Positions 53,676 to 63,102 of a DNA stretch of 64,000 nucleotides are shown here, one piece after another; the stretch's first letter is position 1, and every line of letters begins with the position of its first letter. Location of the stretch: positions 2,480,001 through 2,544,000 of the forward strand of contig NZ_AP014569.1 in NCBI RefSeq assembly GCF_000828915.1, given 5' to 3'. The notes below the pieces were generated by a model that saw only the letters and a list, made by a program, of their open reading frames with translations, was not told where the DNA came from and ran no database searches. This stretch comes from Serpentinimonas maccroryi. GTDB lineage: Bacteria; Pseudomonadota; Gammaproteobacteria; Burkholderiales; Burkholderiaceae_C. The position numbers were made by a program, and so were the translations under genes.

Positions 53676-55535
53676 TCAGCCGCGCGCGCCGCCCGATACC
53701 GTGACCGTGGCGCCGCGCCCGGTGCTGCCCGAGGAGCCGGTGACTGGGCTGGGCGGAATTTCGGGGCGCACTTGTTCGCGCACCTGCTCGCGCGCTGCCC
53801 GTGCATCCATGCCCACGCCGCGCGGCTGGCCGCGCAGCGTCGGGTTGCGTCCTTGGGACCAAGCGCCTTCGGTGCTCGAGACGCGGCTGTTGCCGCTCCA
53901 GGCGTCGCCGGTGACGCGGCTGCCCTGCTGGCGCCCGTCGCCCGAGATCTGGCTGGAGGCCGTTGCAGGCGGTGTGGCCGGGGCGGCGGGTGCGGTCGGC
54001 GCGGCTGGCGTGCGATCGCTGGCAAGCAGGCGCCCAGTGGCACGGGGGCTGGAGCCGTGGCGGAACTCGGGCGTGCCGGTGATCATGCCTTGGGCCTTGA
54101 AGCCGGGGCCGGTGATGCGCTCGCTGGCGCCGCCGCTGCCGCTGGCCACGCCGGTGACCGAGCGCACGCGCTCGGGGGCGCGCTGGCGCGCCGGCGGCAC
54201 GATGCTAAAGCCCTGTGGCGCCGTGGGCACCTGCTCCAGCGCCAGCTCGGGGTGGCGGGTGAGCCAGGCGCCGTCGATGCGGCACGAGGCGTGCTGGTTG
54301 TCGGGCCCGATGTAGGCCGTGCCGGTGACCGGCTCGCAGGCGCCGCGTTCATCACCCGTGACACCGCCGCCGCCCACGCCGGGCCGATCGCCGGTGAGCG
54401 ACTGCGGCCGCCAGCTGGCTGGCTGCACTTGCGTTTTCGCGCTGCTGGAGCGGGCATACTGGGTGCCGGTGATCGGGCGCTGCGCGCCGGCTTCGCCGCC
54501 GGTGACGCTGCCACCGCTGTGCAGCGTCACGCCGGTCACGGTCTGCTGGCCACGGCTGGACATCACGCTGACCTTGTGCGGGCCGCCGCGCAGCCCCTCG
54601 TCTTGGCACAGCTGCAGCGTTTCGGCGGCCAGGTACTGCGTGCCGGTGATGCCGCGGCAAGCGCCGGTCTGATTGCCGGTGACCACCGGTTTGGGATCGA
54701 CTTCGGTGCCGCTCACGGTCTGCTGTTGCACCGTGGTGAGCGACTGCCCGACTTTGGGCGGGCGCGGTTGCGGCCGCGCTTCGCACCAGGCTTCGAACTG
54801 CTCTTGGCCAATGTATTCGGTGCCGGTGACGTTGCGGCAGGTGCCGGGTTCTTGGCCGGTGACCTTGCCGCTGCGCTCGACTTGGGTGCCGGTGACTTCT
54901 TGTCCGCTCAGGGTGTGGCCGGCTTCGACCTTTTGCAGCACCGGCCGGGTGCGCCCGCTGGGGCGCATGGCGGCCGAATGGCTGCTGGCTTCGGTGCGGC
55001 CAGTGAGCGAGGCCACCAAGCGTTTTTGCATTGCCAGCTGCCGACCGGTGGCGCCTTGCTCGAGCGCGGTCTGCCAATCGGCGCGGTCGGGCATCGAAGC
55101 GGCGATGCGCGTGGCATTGGCCACGCGCTGGATGCCGGGTTTGCCCACGGCGGCCAGCGCTTGGCGCCGTGCGCGGGCCAAGGTGCGGCCCGTGGGGGCG
55201 GCGTAGGGGTTGCGCACAGGCGCCGCTGCAACACTCACGGCTTCAGCAGGCGCAGCGTTGTTGCAGCCGCAGCCGCCCGCAGCGCCGGTGCAAGCGCATT
55301 CGTTGGCTGCATCGGCGCGCGGCAGTTCAATCTGCGGGCTTGGGCTCGTATGGGCAGCGGCCAGTGCGGCCCCGCCCAAGCCCGAACGGCTGCCCGATTG
55401 GGCCTGCGCCAGCAGCGACTGCGCGCTGGCGCGGCTCGCCACCTTGCCCGCCGTGGCCATGGCTTGGCGGCGCAGGCGCGCCAGTTCGCGCCCGGAAAGC
55501 GTCACGTCGCCGTGTTTGACAGTGCTAGGCCCCAT
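53676..55535 (-). CDS. csoS2: Carboxysome scaffold protein CsoS2, compact form
   Basis: 619 residues, intrinsically disordered. The N-terminal region has three basic repeats that bind RuBisCO (GRELARLRRQAMATAGK, GRTLARARRQALAAVGK, and a weaker GRQLAMQKRLVASLTGR). The middle region has only about four repeats built on VTGT/ITGT-Q/E/A-Y, with CRNVTGTEYI, CRGITGTQYL and CEPVTGTAYI; the third lacks the cysteine. The C-terminal region anchors to the shell (VTGDAWSGN, GAWSQGRNP, REQVREQV). Halothiobacillus CsoS2 has 869 residues and more middle repeats. It lies 109 bases after cbbS, past a terminator-like hairpin. Confidence 0.93.
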   Translation of the reverse strand: MGPSTVKHGDVTLSGRELARLRRQAMATAGKVASRASAQSLLAQAQSGSRSGLGGAALAAAHTSPSPQIELPRADAANECACTGAAGGCGCNNAAPAEAVSVAAAPVRNPYAAPTGRTLARARRQALAAVGKPGIQRVANATRIAASMPDRADWQTALEQGATGRQLAMQKRLVASLTGRTEASSHSAAMRPSGRTRPVLQKVEAGHTLSGQEVTGTQVERSGKVTGQEPGTCRNVTGTEYIGQEQFEAWCEARPQPRPPKVGQSLTTVQQQTVSGTEVDPKPVVTGNQTGACRGITGTQYLAAETLQLCQDEGLRGGPHKVSVMSSRGQQTVTGVTLHSGGSVTGGEAGAQRPITGTQYARSSSAKTQVQPASWRPQSLTGDRPGVGGGGVTGDERGACEPVTGTAYIGPDNQHASCRIDGAWLTRHPELALEQVPTAPQGFSIVPPARQRAPERVRSVTGVASGSGGASERITGPGFKAQGMITGTPEFRHGSSPRATGRLLASDRTPAAPTAPAAPATPPATASSQISGDGRQQGSRVTGDAWSGNSRVSSTEGAWSQGRNPTLRGQPRGVGMDARAAREQVREQVRPEIPPSPVTGSSGSTGRGATVTVSGGARG

Positions 55536-55601
55536 GGCACACCCCTCGATACTTTCTGGCGCGCAGCAAAGCCGCGCCGCCCTTGCGATGCTTGTGGATA
55601 C

Positions 55602-55637
55602 AAAAAAGAGGGCGCTTACAGCGGCTGCCGAGCGCCC
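55602..55637 (-). terminator. Intrinsic terminator between cbbS and csoS2
   Basis: On the minus strand GGGCGCT (55637-55631) pairs with AGCGCCC (55616-55610) around a 14-base loop, directly followed by TCTTTTTTG. It begins 8 bases after the cbbS stop. Partial termination here would give more cbbLS than shell-gene mRNA. Confidence 0.75.
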
Positions 55638-55644
55638 AGCGCTT

Positions 55645-55971
55645 TCAGCGATAGACCACGAAGGCCAGACCCTGGCTTTGCGAGTAGTTGTCGTAGGCCA
55701 CGAAGCGCACCACGTGGTTTGGGAACTCGCGGTGGCAGGCTTCGACCTCGGTCAACACCGCATCCACGCTTTGTTCGCCAAACAGCGGCAGCTTCCACAT
55801 GTACCAAAAGCTGCTGGTGGCGGCGGTGCCGCGCTCGGTGTGCTCGACCGCTGGGTTCCAGCCTTGGGCAATCGCGTAGGCGATCTGGCGCCGCACCTGC
55901 TCGGGCTTCATCGGCGGCAGGTAGGAAAAGGTCTCGTAGCGCTGGGTTTGTTGGTAGGCTTGTACGGCCAT
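55645..55971 (-). CDS. cbbS: RuBisCO small subunit, form IA
   Basis: 108 residues. Family segments are [38 protein letters not shown] and [11 protein letters not shown]. The length and lack of the longer loop fit the carboxysomal form IA. It caps the L8S8 holoenzyme. It starts 53 bases after cbbL. Confidence 0.97.
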   Translation of the reverse strand: MAVQAYQQTQRYETFSYLPPMKPEQVRRQIAYAIAQGWNPAVEHTERGTAATSSFWYMWKLPLFGEQSVDAVLTEVEACHREFPNHVVRFVAYDNYSQSQGLAFVVYR

Positions 55972-56024
55972 GATGGGCTCCTGTCAATGCTCGATGGGGT
56001 TGCTGGAAGGTGTGGACGCGGGCA

Positions 56025-57446
56025 TCACTTGTGGGTCACGTCGAGCTTGTCGACGGTGTCGAACTCGAACTTGATCTCTTTCCAGGTTTCCATCGCGATC
56101 TTGAGTTCCGGGCTGTGGGCGGCGGCGGCGCTGAGGATTTCTTTGCCCTCTTTTTCCAGTTGCCGGCCTTCGTTGCGCGCTTGCACGCAGGCTTCGAGCG
56201 CCACCCGGTTGGCGTGTGCGCCGGCGGCGTTGCCCCAGGGGTGGCCGAGCGTGCCGCCACCGAATTGCAGCACCGAATCGTCGCCAAAGATGCTCACCAG
56301 CGCCGGCATGTGCCAGACGTGGATGCCGCCCGAGGCGACTGCGAACAGACCGGGCATCGAGCCCCAATCTTGGTCAAAGAAGATGCCGCGGGCGCGGTTT
56401 TCGGGCACGAACGATTCGCGCAGCAGATCGATCCAGCCCAGCGTGGCCTCGCGGTCGCCCTCGAGCTTGCCGACCACGGTGCCGGTGTGCAGGTGGTCGC
56501 CGCCCGAGAGGCGCAAAATCTTGGTCAGCACACGGAAGTGGATGCCGTGGTGCGGGTTGCGGTCGATCACGGCGTGCATGGCGCGGTGGATGTGCAACAG
56601 CATGCCGTTTTCGCGGCACCAGTTGGCCAAGCCGGTGTTGGCGCAAAAACCGGCCGTGATGTAGTCGTGCATGATGATCGGCGCGCCGATCTCTTTGGCG
56701 TACTCGGCGCGCTTGTACATTTCCTCGGGCGTCGGGGCGGTGACGTTGAGGTAGTGGCCCTTGCGCTCGCCGGTCTCGGCCTCGGCCTTGAGCGTGGCTT
56801 CTTGCACAAAGTCAAAGCGCTGGCGCCAGCGCATGAACGGTTGGCTGTTGATGTTTTCGTCGTCTTTGGTGAAATCGAGCCCGCCGCGCAAGCATTCGTA
56901 AACGGCGCGGCCGTAGTTCTTGCCGCTCAAGCCGAGTTTGGGCTTGATGGTGCAGCCCAGCATCGGGCGCCCGTACTTGTTCAGAATGTCGCGCTCGACC
57001 TGAATGCCGTGCGGTGGGCCGCCACAGGTTTTCACGTAGGCGATCGGGAAGCGCACGTCTTCGAGGCGCAGCGCACGCACGGCCTTGAAGCCGAACACGT
57101 TGCCCACCAGCGAGGTGAAGACGTTGACCACCGAGCCCTCTTCGAACAGGTCGATCGGGTAGGCGATGAAGGCGTAGAAGCAGCTGTCGTCGCCGGGCAC
57201 GTCTTCGATGCGGTAGGCGCGGCCCTTGTAGTAGTCGAGGTCGGTGAGCAAGTCGGTCCAGACCGTGGTCCAGGTGCCGGTGGACGATTCGGCTGCCACC
57301 GCGGCTGCGGCCTCTTCGCGATCCACCCCCGCCTGTGCGGTAATCTTGAACACCGCCAACAAGTCGGTGTCGAGGGGGATGTAATCGGGCATCCAATAGG
57401 TTTGACGGTATTCTTTGACACCGGCACTGTAAGACTTGACAGCCAT
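56025..57446 (-). CDS. cbbL: RuBisCO large subunit, form IA
   Basis: 473 residues, the exact size of form IA large subunits. The active site includes the lysine in [14 protein letters not shown], the carbamylated lysine in [12 protein letters not shown], and the phosphate-binding loops including [12 protein letters not shown] and [17 protein letters not shown] lies 6 bases before the ATG at 57446; an earlier ATG in the same frame lacks resemblance. First gene of the carboxysome operon, divergent from cbbR across about 150 bases. Confidence 0.98.
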   Translation of the reverse strand: MAVKSYSAGVKEYRQTYWMPDYIPLDTDLLAVFKITAQAGVDREEAAAAVAAESSTGTWTTVWTDLLTDLDYYKGRAYRIEDVPGDDSCFYAFIAYPIDLFEEGSVVNVFTSLVGNVFGFKAVRALRLEDVRFPIAYVKTCGGPPHGIQVERDILNKYGRPMLGCTIKPKLGLSGKNYGRAVYECLRGGLDFTKDDENINSQPFMRWRQRFDFVQEATLKAEAETGERKGHYLNVTAPTPEEMYKRAEYAKEIGAPIIMHDYITAGFCANTGLANWCRENGMLLHIHRAMHAVIDRNPHHGIHFRVLTKILRLSGGDHLHTGTVVGKLEGDREATLGWIDLLRESFVPENRARGIFFDQDWGSMPGLFAVASGGIHVWHMPALVSIFGDDSVLQFGGGTLGHPWGNAAGAHANRVALEACVQARNEGRQLEKEGKEILSAAAAHSPELKIAMETWKEIKFEFDTVDKLDVTHK

Positions 57447-57579
57447 GCTTGCTCCTGTTTGTAGAAGGGTGGAACCAAGTACCTGCACCCTTGCTGTGTT
57501 GAGTGCCGATCCAATGGTTTGCATTGTTGGCCCCTTTTTTGTTTGATGCAAGTAAATTGTTCAGACTGTCATGTTTTAT

Positions 57580-57592
57580 TGAAGTAAACTTA
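57580..57592 (+). promoter_or_regulatory. CbbR-type box (TNA-N7-TNA) in the cbbL-cbbR intergenic region
   Basis: TGA-AGTAAAC-TTA fits the LysR/CbbR consensus TNA-N7-TNA and overlaps the near-palindrome GTAAACTTAC (57584-57593). A matching half (GTAAATT) lies 30 bases away at 57552. A related box occurs at 61059-61071, upstream of the other LysR gene. Confidence 0.5.
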
Positions 57593-57597
57593 CGCCC

Positions 57598-58542
57598 ATG
57601 AACCTGCGCCACCTCACCCTGCACCAGCTGCGCATCTTTCACGCTGTGGCGCGCCACGCCAGTTTCGCCCGCGCTGCCGAGGCGCTGCACCTGTCGCCGC
57701 CCACGCTGTCGCTGCAAGTCAAGCAGCTGTCCGAGACCGTCGGGCAGCCCTTGTTCGAGCAGATCGGCAAAAAGATTTTTCTCACCGCCAGCGGCCGCAC
57801 GTTGGCCGACGCCTGCCACGACATCGAAGCGCGCATGGAGCGCCTGAGCGCCGACCTGTCGGCCCTGCAAGGGGTGGAGCGTGGCAGCATCAAGCTGGCG
57901 ATCCTGACCACCGTCAAGTACACCGTGCCCAAGCTGCTGGGGCGTTTTTGCGCCGTTCATCCTGGTATCGAGGTCAGCATGCAGGTGGGCAACCGCGAGC
58001 TGCTGCTGCAGCGTCTGGCGCAAAACCTGGACGACCTGACCATCATGGGCCAGCCGCCCGAGCAGCTGGCGTTGGTCTGCGAGCCCTTTGCCGACAACCC
58101 GCTGGTGCTGGTGGCGCCACCCGATCACCCCTTGGCCGGCCAGCGCCAGATCGACCCGCAGCGCCTGCAGGGCCTGCCCTTTGTGCTGCGCGAACCGGGC
58201 TCGGGCACGCGCTTAACCAGCGAGCGCTTTTTTGCCAACCAAGGGATTGCGATCAAACCCCGGCTCGAGCTCGCCAGCAACGAGGCCATCAAGCAGACCG
58301 TGGCCGGCGGCTTGGGGCTGGCGGTGCTGTCGGCGCACACGGTGGTGGCCGAACTGGCGCTGGGCGAACTGGTGCAGCTCGACGTGCAGGGTTTCCCGCT
58401 GATCCGGCGCTGGTACGTGGTCTATCCGCAGGGCAAGCGCCTGTCGGCGGCGGCGCTGGCCTTCAAAGACTGGCTGTACACCCACCGCAGCCCCGAGAGG
58501 GCCGGAGAGCACAGCGCCGGCGCCGAATCAGGCGATGCTTAA
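57598..58542 (+). CDS. cbbR: LysR-family regulator CbbR of the carboxysome operon
   Basis: 314 residues. N-terminal winged helix (TLHQLRIFHAVARHASFARAAEALHLSPPTLSLQVKQL) and the CbbR-type effector domain (TIMGQPPEQL, REPGSGTR, SNEAIKQTVAGGLGLAVLS). It is divergent from cbbL, the classic CbbR position, and should activate the operon when carbon is low, probably through metabolites such as RuBP, PEP or NADPH. Confidence 0.93.
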   Translation: MNLRHLTLHQLRIFHAVARHASFARAAEALHLSPPTLSLQVKQLSETVGQPLFEQIGKKIFLTASGRTLADACHDIEARMERLSADLSALQGVERGSIKLAILTTVKYTVPKLLGRFCAVHPGIEVSMQVGNRELLLQRLAQNLDDLTIMGQPPEQLALVCEPFADNPLVLVAPPDHPLAGQRQIDPQRLQGLPFVLREPGSGTRLTSERFFANQGIAIKPRLELASNEAIKQTVAGGLGLAVLSAHTVVAELALGELVQLDVQGFPLIRRWYVVYPQGKRLSAAALAFKDWLYTHRSPERAGEHSAGAESGDA

Positions 58543-58669
58543 GCGGGGTCACAAAAGAATTGAAGGCGTTGACAAGGCACAAGGGCCAAGCAGGGGCGGC
58601 GCCGTCACGGGCCGCACTTCACGATCTGGAATAATGTTTCATCCATCACCGCAGCAGCCCGGAGCCCCC

Positions 58670-60100
58670 ATGACACCACGCGCCACCAAGATCGTCGCCA
58701 CCCTCGGGCCGGCTTCCAACACGCCCGAGATATTGCAAGCCATCATCGAGGCCGGCGTGAACGTGGTGCGGCTCAATTTCTCGCACGGCACCGCCGACGA
58801 GCACCGCCAGCGCGCAGCCATGGTGCGCGCTGCGGCGCAAAGCGCCGGGCGGGTGGTGGGCATCATGGCCGACCTGCAAGGGCCGAAAATCCGCGTCGGC
58901 AAATTTGCCCAAGGGCGCGTGCAGCTGCAAACGGGCCAGCCCTTCGTGCTCGACGCCGCGCGCAGCCTGCCGGGCGACGAAACCGCCGTGGGGCTCGACT
59001 ACAAGAGCCTGCCCGACGAGGTGCAGGTGGGCGACGTGCTGCTGCTCAATGACGGCCTGATCGTGCTGCAGGTGCTGCGCCTTGAGGGCGCGGCGGTTCA
59101 CACCGAGGTGCTGCAAGGCGGCGAGCTCTCCAACCACAAGGGCATCAACAAGCGCGGCGGCGGCCTCACCGCCCCGGCGCTCACCGCCAAAGACATGGAA
59201 GACCTGAAGGTGGCGATGGCGCTGCAGGTCGATTTTGTGGCCGTGAGCTTCCCCAAAGACGCGGCCGATATGGAGCTGGCGCGCCAGCTGTGCCACTTGG
59301 CCAACCCAGACGGCCCGCAGCCGGCCCTGATCGCCAAGATCGAGCGCGCCGAAGCCATCCCCGTGCTCGAAAGCATCGTGCTGGCCAGCGACGGCATCAT
59401 GGTCGCGCGCGGCGATCTGGCGGTCGAGGTCGGCAACGCAGCCGTGCCGGCGCTGCAAAAGCGCATGATCCGGCTGGCGCACGCGCACGACCGCTTCGTC
59501 ATCACCGCCACGCAGATGATGGAGAGCATGATCCACGCCCCCATGCCCACGCGCGCCGAAGTCAGCGACGTGGCCAACGCCGTGCTCGACGGCACCGACG
59601 CCGTGATGCTCAGCGCCGAAACCGCCGCCGGCAAGTTCCCGCTCGAAACGGTGCGCGAAATGGCCCTGATCTGCGAGGCCGCCGAACGCGCCGACCGGCA
59701 CGACCTCGAGTCCGACTTCAGCGGCAAAACCTTCACCCGCATCGACCAGTCGATCGCCATGGGCGCGCTCTTCACCGCCTCGCACCTAGGCGCCAAGGCG
59801 ATCGTGGCGCTGACCGAATCGGGCTCGACCGCGCTCTGGATGAGCCGCCACAAGGTGCACATTCCCATCTATGCCCTAACGCCGCGCCTGCGGGCACAGC
59901 GGCGCATGGCGGTCTATCGCAACGTGCACCCAATGCTGGTGGACTCCAGCACCGACCGCGACACCGCGCTGGCCCAGGCCGAGCAGCACCTCAAGGCGCG
60001 CGGTATCGTCGCCGCCGGCGACGTCTATGCCATCACCTGCGGCGAACCCATGGGCACCCCGGGCGGCACCAACATGCTCAGAATTTCGCGGGTGGGTTAA
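58670..60100 (+). CDS. pyk: Pyruvate kinase
   Basis: 476 residues. It starts MTPRATKIVATLGPASNTPE after GGAG; the barrel has VVRLNFSHG, LQGPKIRVG, LIAKIERAEAI and the signature ARGDLAVEVG, and the C-terminal effector domain is present. It converts PEP and ADP to pyruvate and ATP. It lies between two LysR regulators in the Calvin-cycle cluster, as in several autotrophic betaproteobacteria, to draw off fixed carbon. Confidence 0.95.
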   Translation: MTPRATKIVATLGPASNTPEILQAIIEAGVNVVRLNFSHGTADEHRQRAAMVRAAAQSAGRVVGIMADLQGPKIRVGKFAQGRVQLQTGQPFVLDAARSLPGDETAVGLDYKSLPDEVQVGDVLLLNDGLIVLQVLRLEGAAVHTEVLQGGELSNHKGINKRGGGLTAPALTAKDMEDLKVAMALQVDFVAVSFPKDAADMELARQLCHLANPDGPQPALIAKIERAEAIPVLESIVLASDGIMVARGDLAVEVGNAAVPALQKRMIRLAHAHDRFVITATQMMESMIHAPMPTRAEVSDVANAVLDGTDAVMLSAETAAGKFPLETVREMALICEAAERADRHDLESDFSGKTFTRIDQSIAMGALFTASHLGAKAIVALTESGSTALWMSRHKVHIPIYALTPRLRAQRRMAVYRNVHPMLVDSSTDRDTALAQAEQHLKARGIVAAGDVYAITCGEPMGTPGGTNMLRISRVG

Positions 60101-61025
60101 AGGGCAGCAACTGTCCGAAGCGCGCCGCCAGAAAACCCTCGCCGCGCTCGAGGATGAAGTAGCGAAAGGCCTCGGCCGCCGGCGAGAGCACTTTCGACAA
60201 GGTGTGCACCAGATTCCACGCCCGCACCACCGGCGTGGCCTCCACCTCGAGCCGGGCAATCAGGCCGTGCTGCAGTTCCAACCCGATGGTGTGCAGCGAC
60301 AAAAAGCTCAAGCCCATGCCGGCCATCACCGCCTGCTTGATGGCCTCGTTGCTCGACATCTCCATCACCACGCGCGGCTGCAAGCGGGTGCTTTGCAAAA
60401 ACTTCTCCATCGCCGCCCGGGTGCCCGAGCCGCGCTCGCGCACGATGAAGCCATAGGGCTCCAGCGCTTGCGCCGTGGGGTGGCCGATTTTGAGCAGCGG
60501 GTGATCGATCGAGGCCACGAACACCAGCGGGTTGGCGGCAAAGGGTTCGGTGCGCGTGGCCAGTTCTTTGGGCGGCTGGCCCATGATGGCGATATCGACT
60601 TCACCGCCTTGCAGCATGCGCAGCAGCTGGTCGTGGTTGCCCAACACCAGCCGCGTTTCCACGCCCGCGTGTTCGAGCCGGAACTGGCCGATCAGGTGCG
60701 GCAAAAAATACTGCGCCGTGCCCACCATGCCGATCGTCAGCTGCCCAACCTCGACCCGTTTGAGGCGCGCGGCGGCGTCTTGGGCGTCTTTGAGCGTGGC
60801 CAAAATCTTGCGCGCATAGACCAGCATGTACTCGCCGGCGGTGGTCAGCGACACCTTGCGGCCGCTGCGCTCGAACAGCGGCAGCCCCACGTTGTCTTCC
60901 AACTCCTTGATTTGCATGGTCACGGCAGGCGGCGTGAGGTGCAGGGCTTCGGCGGCGCGGGCAAAACTGAGGTGGCGCGCGACCTCAGTGAAAACCCTGA
61001 GTTGGCGAAAGGTGGTGTTTTTCAC
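60078..61025 (-). CDS. cbbR: Second CbbR-like LysR regulator, divergent from cbbY-fbp-prk
   Basis: 315 residues. Its N-terminal DNA-binding domain (FRQLRVFTEVARHLSFARAAEALHLTPPAVTMQIKEL) and effector domain (TIGMVGTAQYFLPHL, IMGQPPKEL, RERGSGTRAAMEKF, SNEAIKQAVMAGMGLSFLS) are of the CbbR type and parallel the first copy. Divergent from cbbY with about 100 bases between. Probably controls the downstream Calvin genes. It overlaps the end of pyk by 23 bases. Confidence 0.92.
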   Translation of the reverse strand: MKNTTFRQLRVFTEVARHLSFARAAEALHLTPPAVTMQIKELEDNVGLPLFERSGRKVSLTTAGEYMLVYARKILATLKDAQDAAARLKRVEVGQLTIGMVGTAQYFLPHLIGQFRLEHAGVETRLVLGNHDQLLRMLQGGEVDIAIMGQPPKELATRTEPFAANPLVFVASIDHPLLKIGHPTAQALEPYGFIVRERGSGTRAAMEKFLQSTRLQPRVVMEMSSNEAIKQAVMAGMGLSFLSLHTIGLELQHGLIARLEVEATPVVRAWNLVHTLSKVLSPAAEAFRYFILERGEGFLAARFGQLLPFNPPAKF

Positions 61026-61058
61026 TCAGCTTATCCTGAATCGGTTGTGAATAAAACG

Positions 61059-61071
61059 TAAATTTACCTTA
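61059..61071 (+). promoter_or_regulatory. CbbR-type box upstream of cbbY
   Basis: TAA-ATTTACC-TTA fits TNA-N7-TNA, and GTAAATTTAC at 61058-61067 is a perfect 10-base palindrome. It sits between the divergent LysR gene and cbbY. Confidence 0.5.
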
Positions 61072-61124
61072 TCTGGCTTTGAAACTACATTGCGGTTTCC
61101 CCCTAAATTTGCACGCCGCTTTCT

Positions 61125-61901
61125 ATGCTCAATGCCCTGATCTTCGACGTCGATGGCACCCTGGCCGACACCGAGAGCGTGCACCTCGCAGCGTTCAACC
61201 ACGCCTTCGCGCAAGAGGGGCTGGGCTGGCATTGGGACGTGCCGCTCTACACCCAACTGCTCGACGTCTCGGGCGGCAAAGAGCGCCTGCTGCACTACTG
61301 GCGCATGGTGCAGCCGGGTCTGAAAGAGGTCGATGGCGGCGCCGTGCGCGACACCGTGGCGCGGCTGCACGAAATCAAAACCGCTTGCTACGAGCAAGCC
61401 ATCAGCGCCGGCGCGGTGGCGCTGCGCCCGGGCGTGCTCACGCTCATGCAGGCCGCGCTCAACCAGGGCCTGCAGCTGGCGATCGCCACCACCACCTCGC
61501 CGGTGAACATCGCGGCGCTGCTGCGCACGGCCATCGGGCCAGACTGGCGCAGCCACTTTCTGGCCATCGGCGACGCCAGCAACGCGCCCCTCAAAAAACC
61601 GCACCCGCAGGTCTATCTCAAGGTGCTGGCCGACATGCGCCTCGACCCGGCGCAGTGCGTGGCCTTCGAGGACTCGGCCAATGGCCTGCAGTCGGCCACG
61701 GCGGCGGGGCTGGCAACCGTCATCACCCCCAGCAGCTACACCGCGCAGCACGATTTTGGCACCGCGCTGCGCGTGCTGCCCGACTTGAGCCAGCTCGATT
61801 TGGGGCAGTTGCGCCAGTGGTTGGTCGAGCGCGAAGCCACTCGGGCCACCCTTGGCGCCCGGCGCCCAGCGGCCAAGCCCCAGGGCGGCACCAAACGTTG
61901 A
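61125..61901 (+). CDS. cbbY: CbbY-type HAD phosphatase (xylulose-1,5-bisphosphate phosphatase)
   Basis: 258 residues. HAD motifs: nucleophile in LIFDVDGTLADTES, the threonine in ATTTSPVN, lysine in KKPHPQVYL, and the acidic FEDSANGL. CbbY removes xylulose-1,5-bisphosphate, a misfire product that inhibits RuBisCO, complementing CbbQO. Phosphoglycolate phosphatase is the alternative, less likely in this context. First gene of the fbp-prk operon. Confidence 0.9.
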   Translation: MLNALIFDVDGTLADTESVHLAAFNHAFAQEGLGWHWDVPLYTQLLDVSGGKERLLHYWRMVQPGLKEVDGGAVRDTVARLHEIKTACYEQAISAGAVALRPGVLTLMQAALNQGLQLAIATTTSPVNIAALLRTAIGPDWRSHFLAIGDASNAPLKKPHPQVYLKVLADMRLDPAQCVAFEDSANGLQSATAAGLATVITPSSYTAQHDFGTALRVLPDLSQLDLGQLRQWLVEREATRATLGARRPAAKPQGGTKR

Positions 61902-61954
61902 CGCCCCCAATCTCCAGCCGCCCCCCACTTTCATAAAAACCACCGAGACAAACC

Positions 61955-63049
61955 ATGCTCCAGACCAACCGCTCCACGCTGACCCAGTTTTTGATCGAGG
62001 AGCGGCGCCGCTTCCCGCAGGCCAGCGGCGACTTCAACGCCCTCATCCTCGATGTGACCTTGGCTTGCAAAGCGATTGCGCGCACCGTGGCCTATGGCGA
62101 ACTCGGGGGGGCCATGGGCAACTATGCGCCCGAGGTTGGTGGCAGCGTCAACGTGCAGGGCGAAACGCAGAAAAAACTCGACGTGCTGAGCAACGAATTG
62201 TTCCTGCAGCGCACCGAGTGGTCGGGCCACTTGGCGGGCATGGCGTCCGAAGAAATGGACTTGCCGTATCAAATCCCGGTGCAGTACCCGCGCGGCCACT
62301 ACCTGCTGGTGTTCGACCCGCTCGACGGCTCGAGCAACATCGATGTCAACGTCTCGGTGGGCAGCATTTTTTCGGTGCTGCGCGCCCCCAAAGAGGTGGT
62401 TGAAAGCGGCCGCGATGTGGTTGAAGCCGATTTTTTTCAGCCCGGCGCTACCCAAATGGCCGCCGGTTACGCCATCTACGGCCCCACCACCATGCTGATC
62501 CTGACCGTGGGCCGCGGCGTCAACGGCTTTACGTTGGACCCGAACCTGGGTGAATTCATGCTCACGCATCCCGACATGAAGGTGCCGCCGGATACGCAGG
62601 AGTTTGCCATCAACGCCTCCAACAGCCGCTTCTGGGAGGCGCCGGTCAAGCGCTACGTCGATGAATGCCTGGCCGGCAAGACGGGGGTGCGCGGCAAAGA
62701 CTTTAATATGCGCTGGATCGCCTCGATGGTGGCCGAGGCGCACCGCATCCTGATGCGTGGCGGCGTCTTCATGTACCCGCGCGACACCAAAGACCCGCTC
62801 AAGCCGGGCCGGCTGCGCCTGCTCTACGAAGCCAACCCGGTCGGGATGCTCATGGAGCAAGCCGGGGGCCGCGCCAGCACCGGGCGCGAGCCCATGATGG
62901 ACGTGGTTCCGACCTCGCTGCACCAGCGCATTGGCTTGGTGTTTGGCAGCAAGAACGAAGTTGAGCGCATCGAGCGCTACCACCGCGAACCCGCGCAGGC
63001 CAAAGAGGGCGAGCCGCTGTTCGCTTCGCGCTCGTTGTTCAGAGACTGA
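61955..63049 (+). CDS. fbp: Fructose-1,6-bisphosphatase, class I
   Basis: 364 residues. It has the metal/phosphate site [18 protein letters not shown] near residue 120 and the C-terminal [12 protein letters not shown] and [16 protein letters not shown]. It produces fructose-6-phosphate in the Calvin cycle regeneration phase. Gap of 53 bases after cbbY; prk follows after 53 bases. Confidence 0.96.
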   Translation: MLQTNRSTLTQFLIEERRRFPQASGDFNALILDVTLACKAIARTVAYGELGGAMGNYAPEVGGSVNVQGETQKKLDVLSNELFLQRTEWSGHLAGMASEEMDLPYQIPVQYPRGHYLLVFDPLDGSSNIDVNVSVGSIFSVLRAPKEVVESGRDVVEADFFQPGATQMAAGYAIYGPTTMLILTVGRGVNGFTLDPNLGEFMLTHPDMKVPPDTQEFAINASNSRFWEAPVKRYVDECLAGKTGVRGKDFNMRWIASMVAEAHRILMRGGVFMYPRDTKDPLKPGRLRLLYEANPVGMLMEQAGGRASTGREPMMDVVPTSLHQRIGLVFGSKNEVERIERYHREPAQAKEGEPLFASRSLFRD

Positions 63050-63102
63050 AGCCCTGCCGCGGCGCAAGCCGCCCTTAGCCATACACAATCTAGGAGACCG
63101 CC

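Noticed and set aside
52101-55973. A 1,290-codon open frame on the plus strand
   Set aside because: It is antisense to csoSCA, csoS2 and cbbS; its translation is low-complexity Ala/Gly/Arg sequence with no family resemblance. GC-rich codon bias produces such long antisense frames throughout the window (for example also 12307-14565 and 33887-35704).
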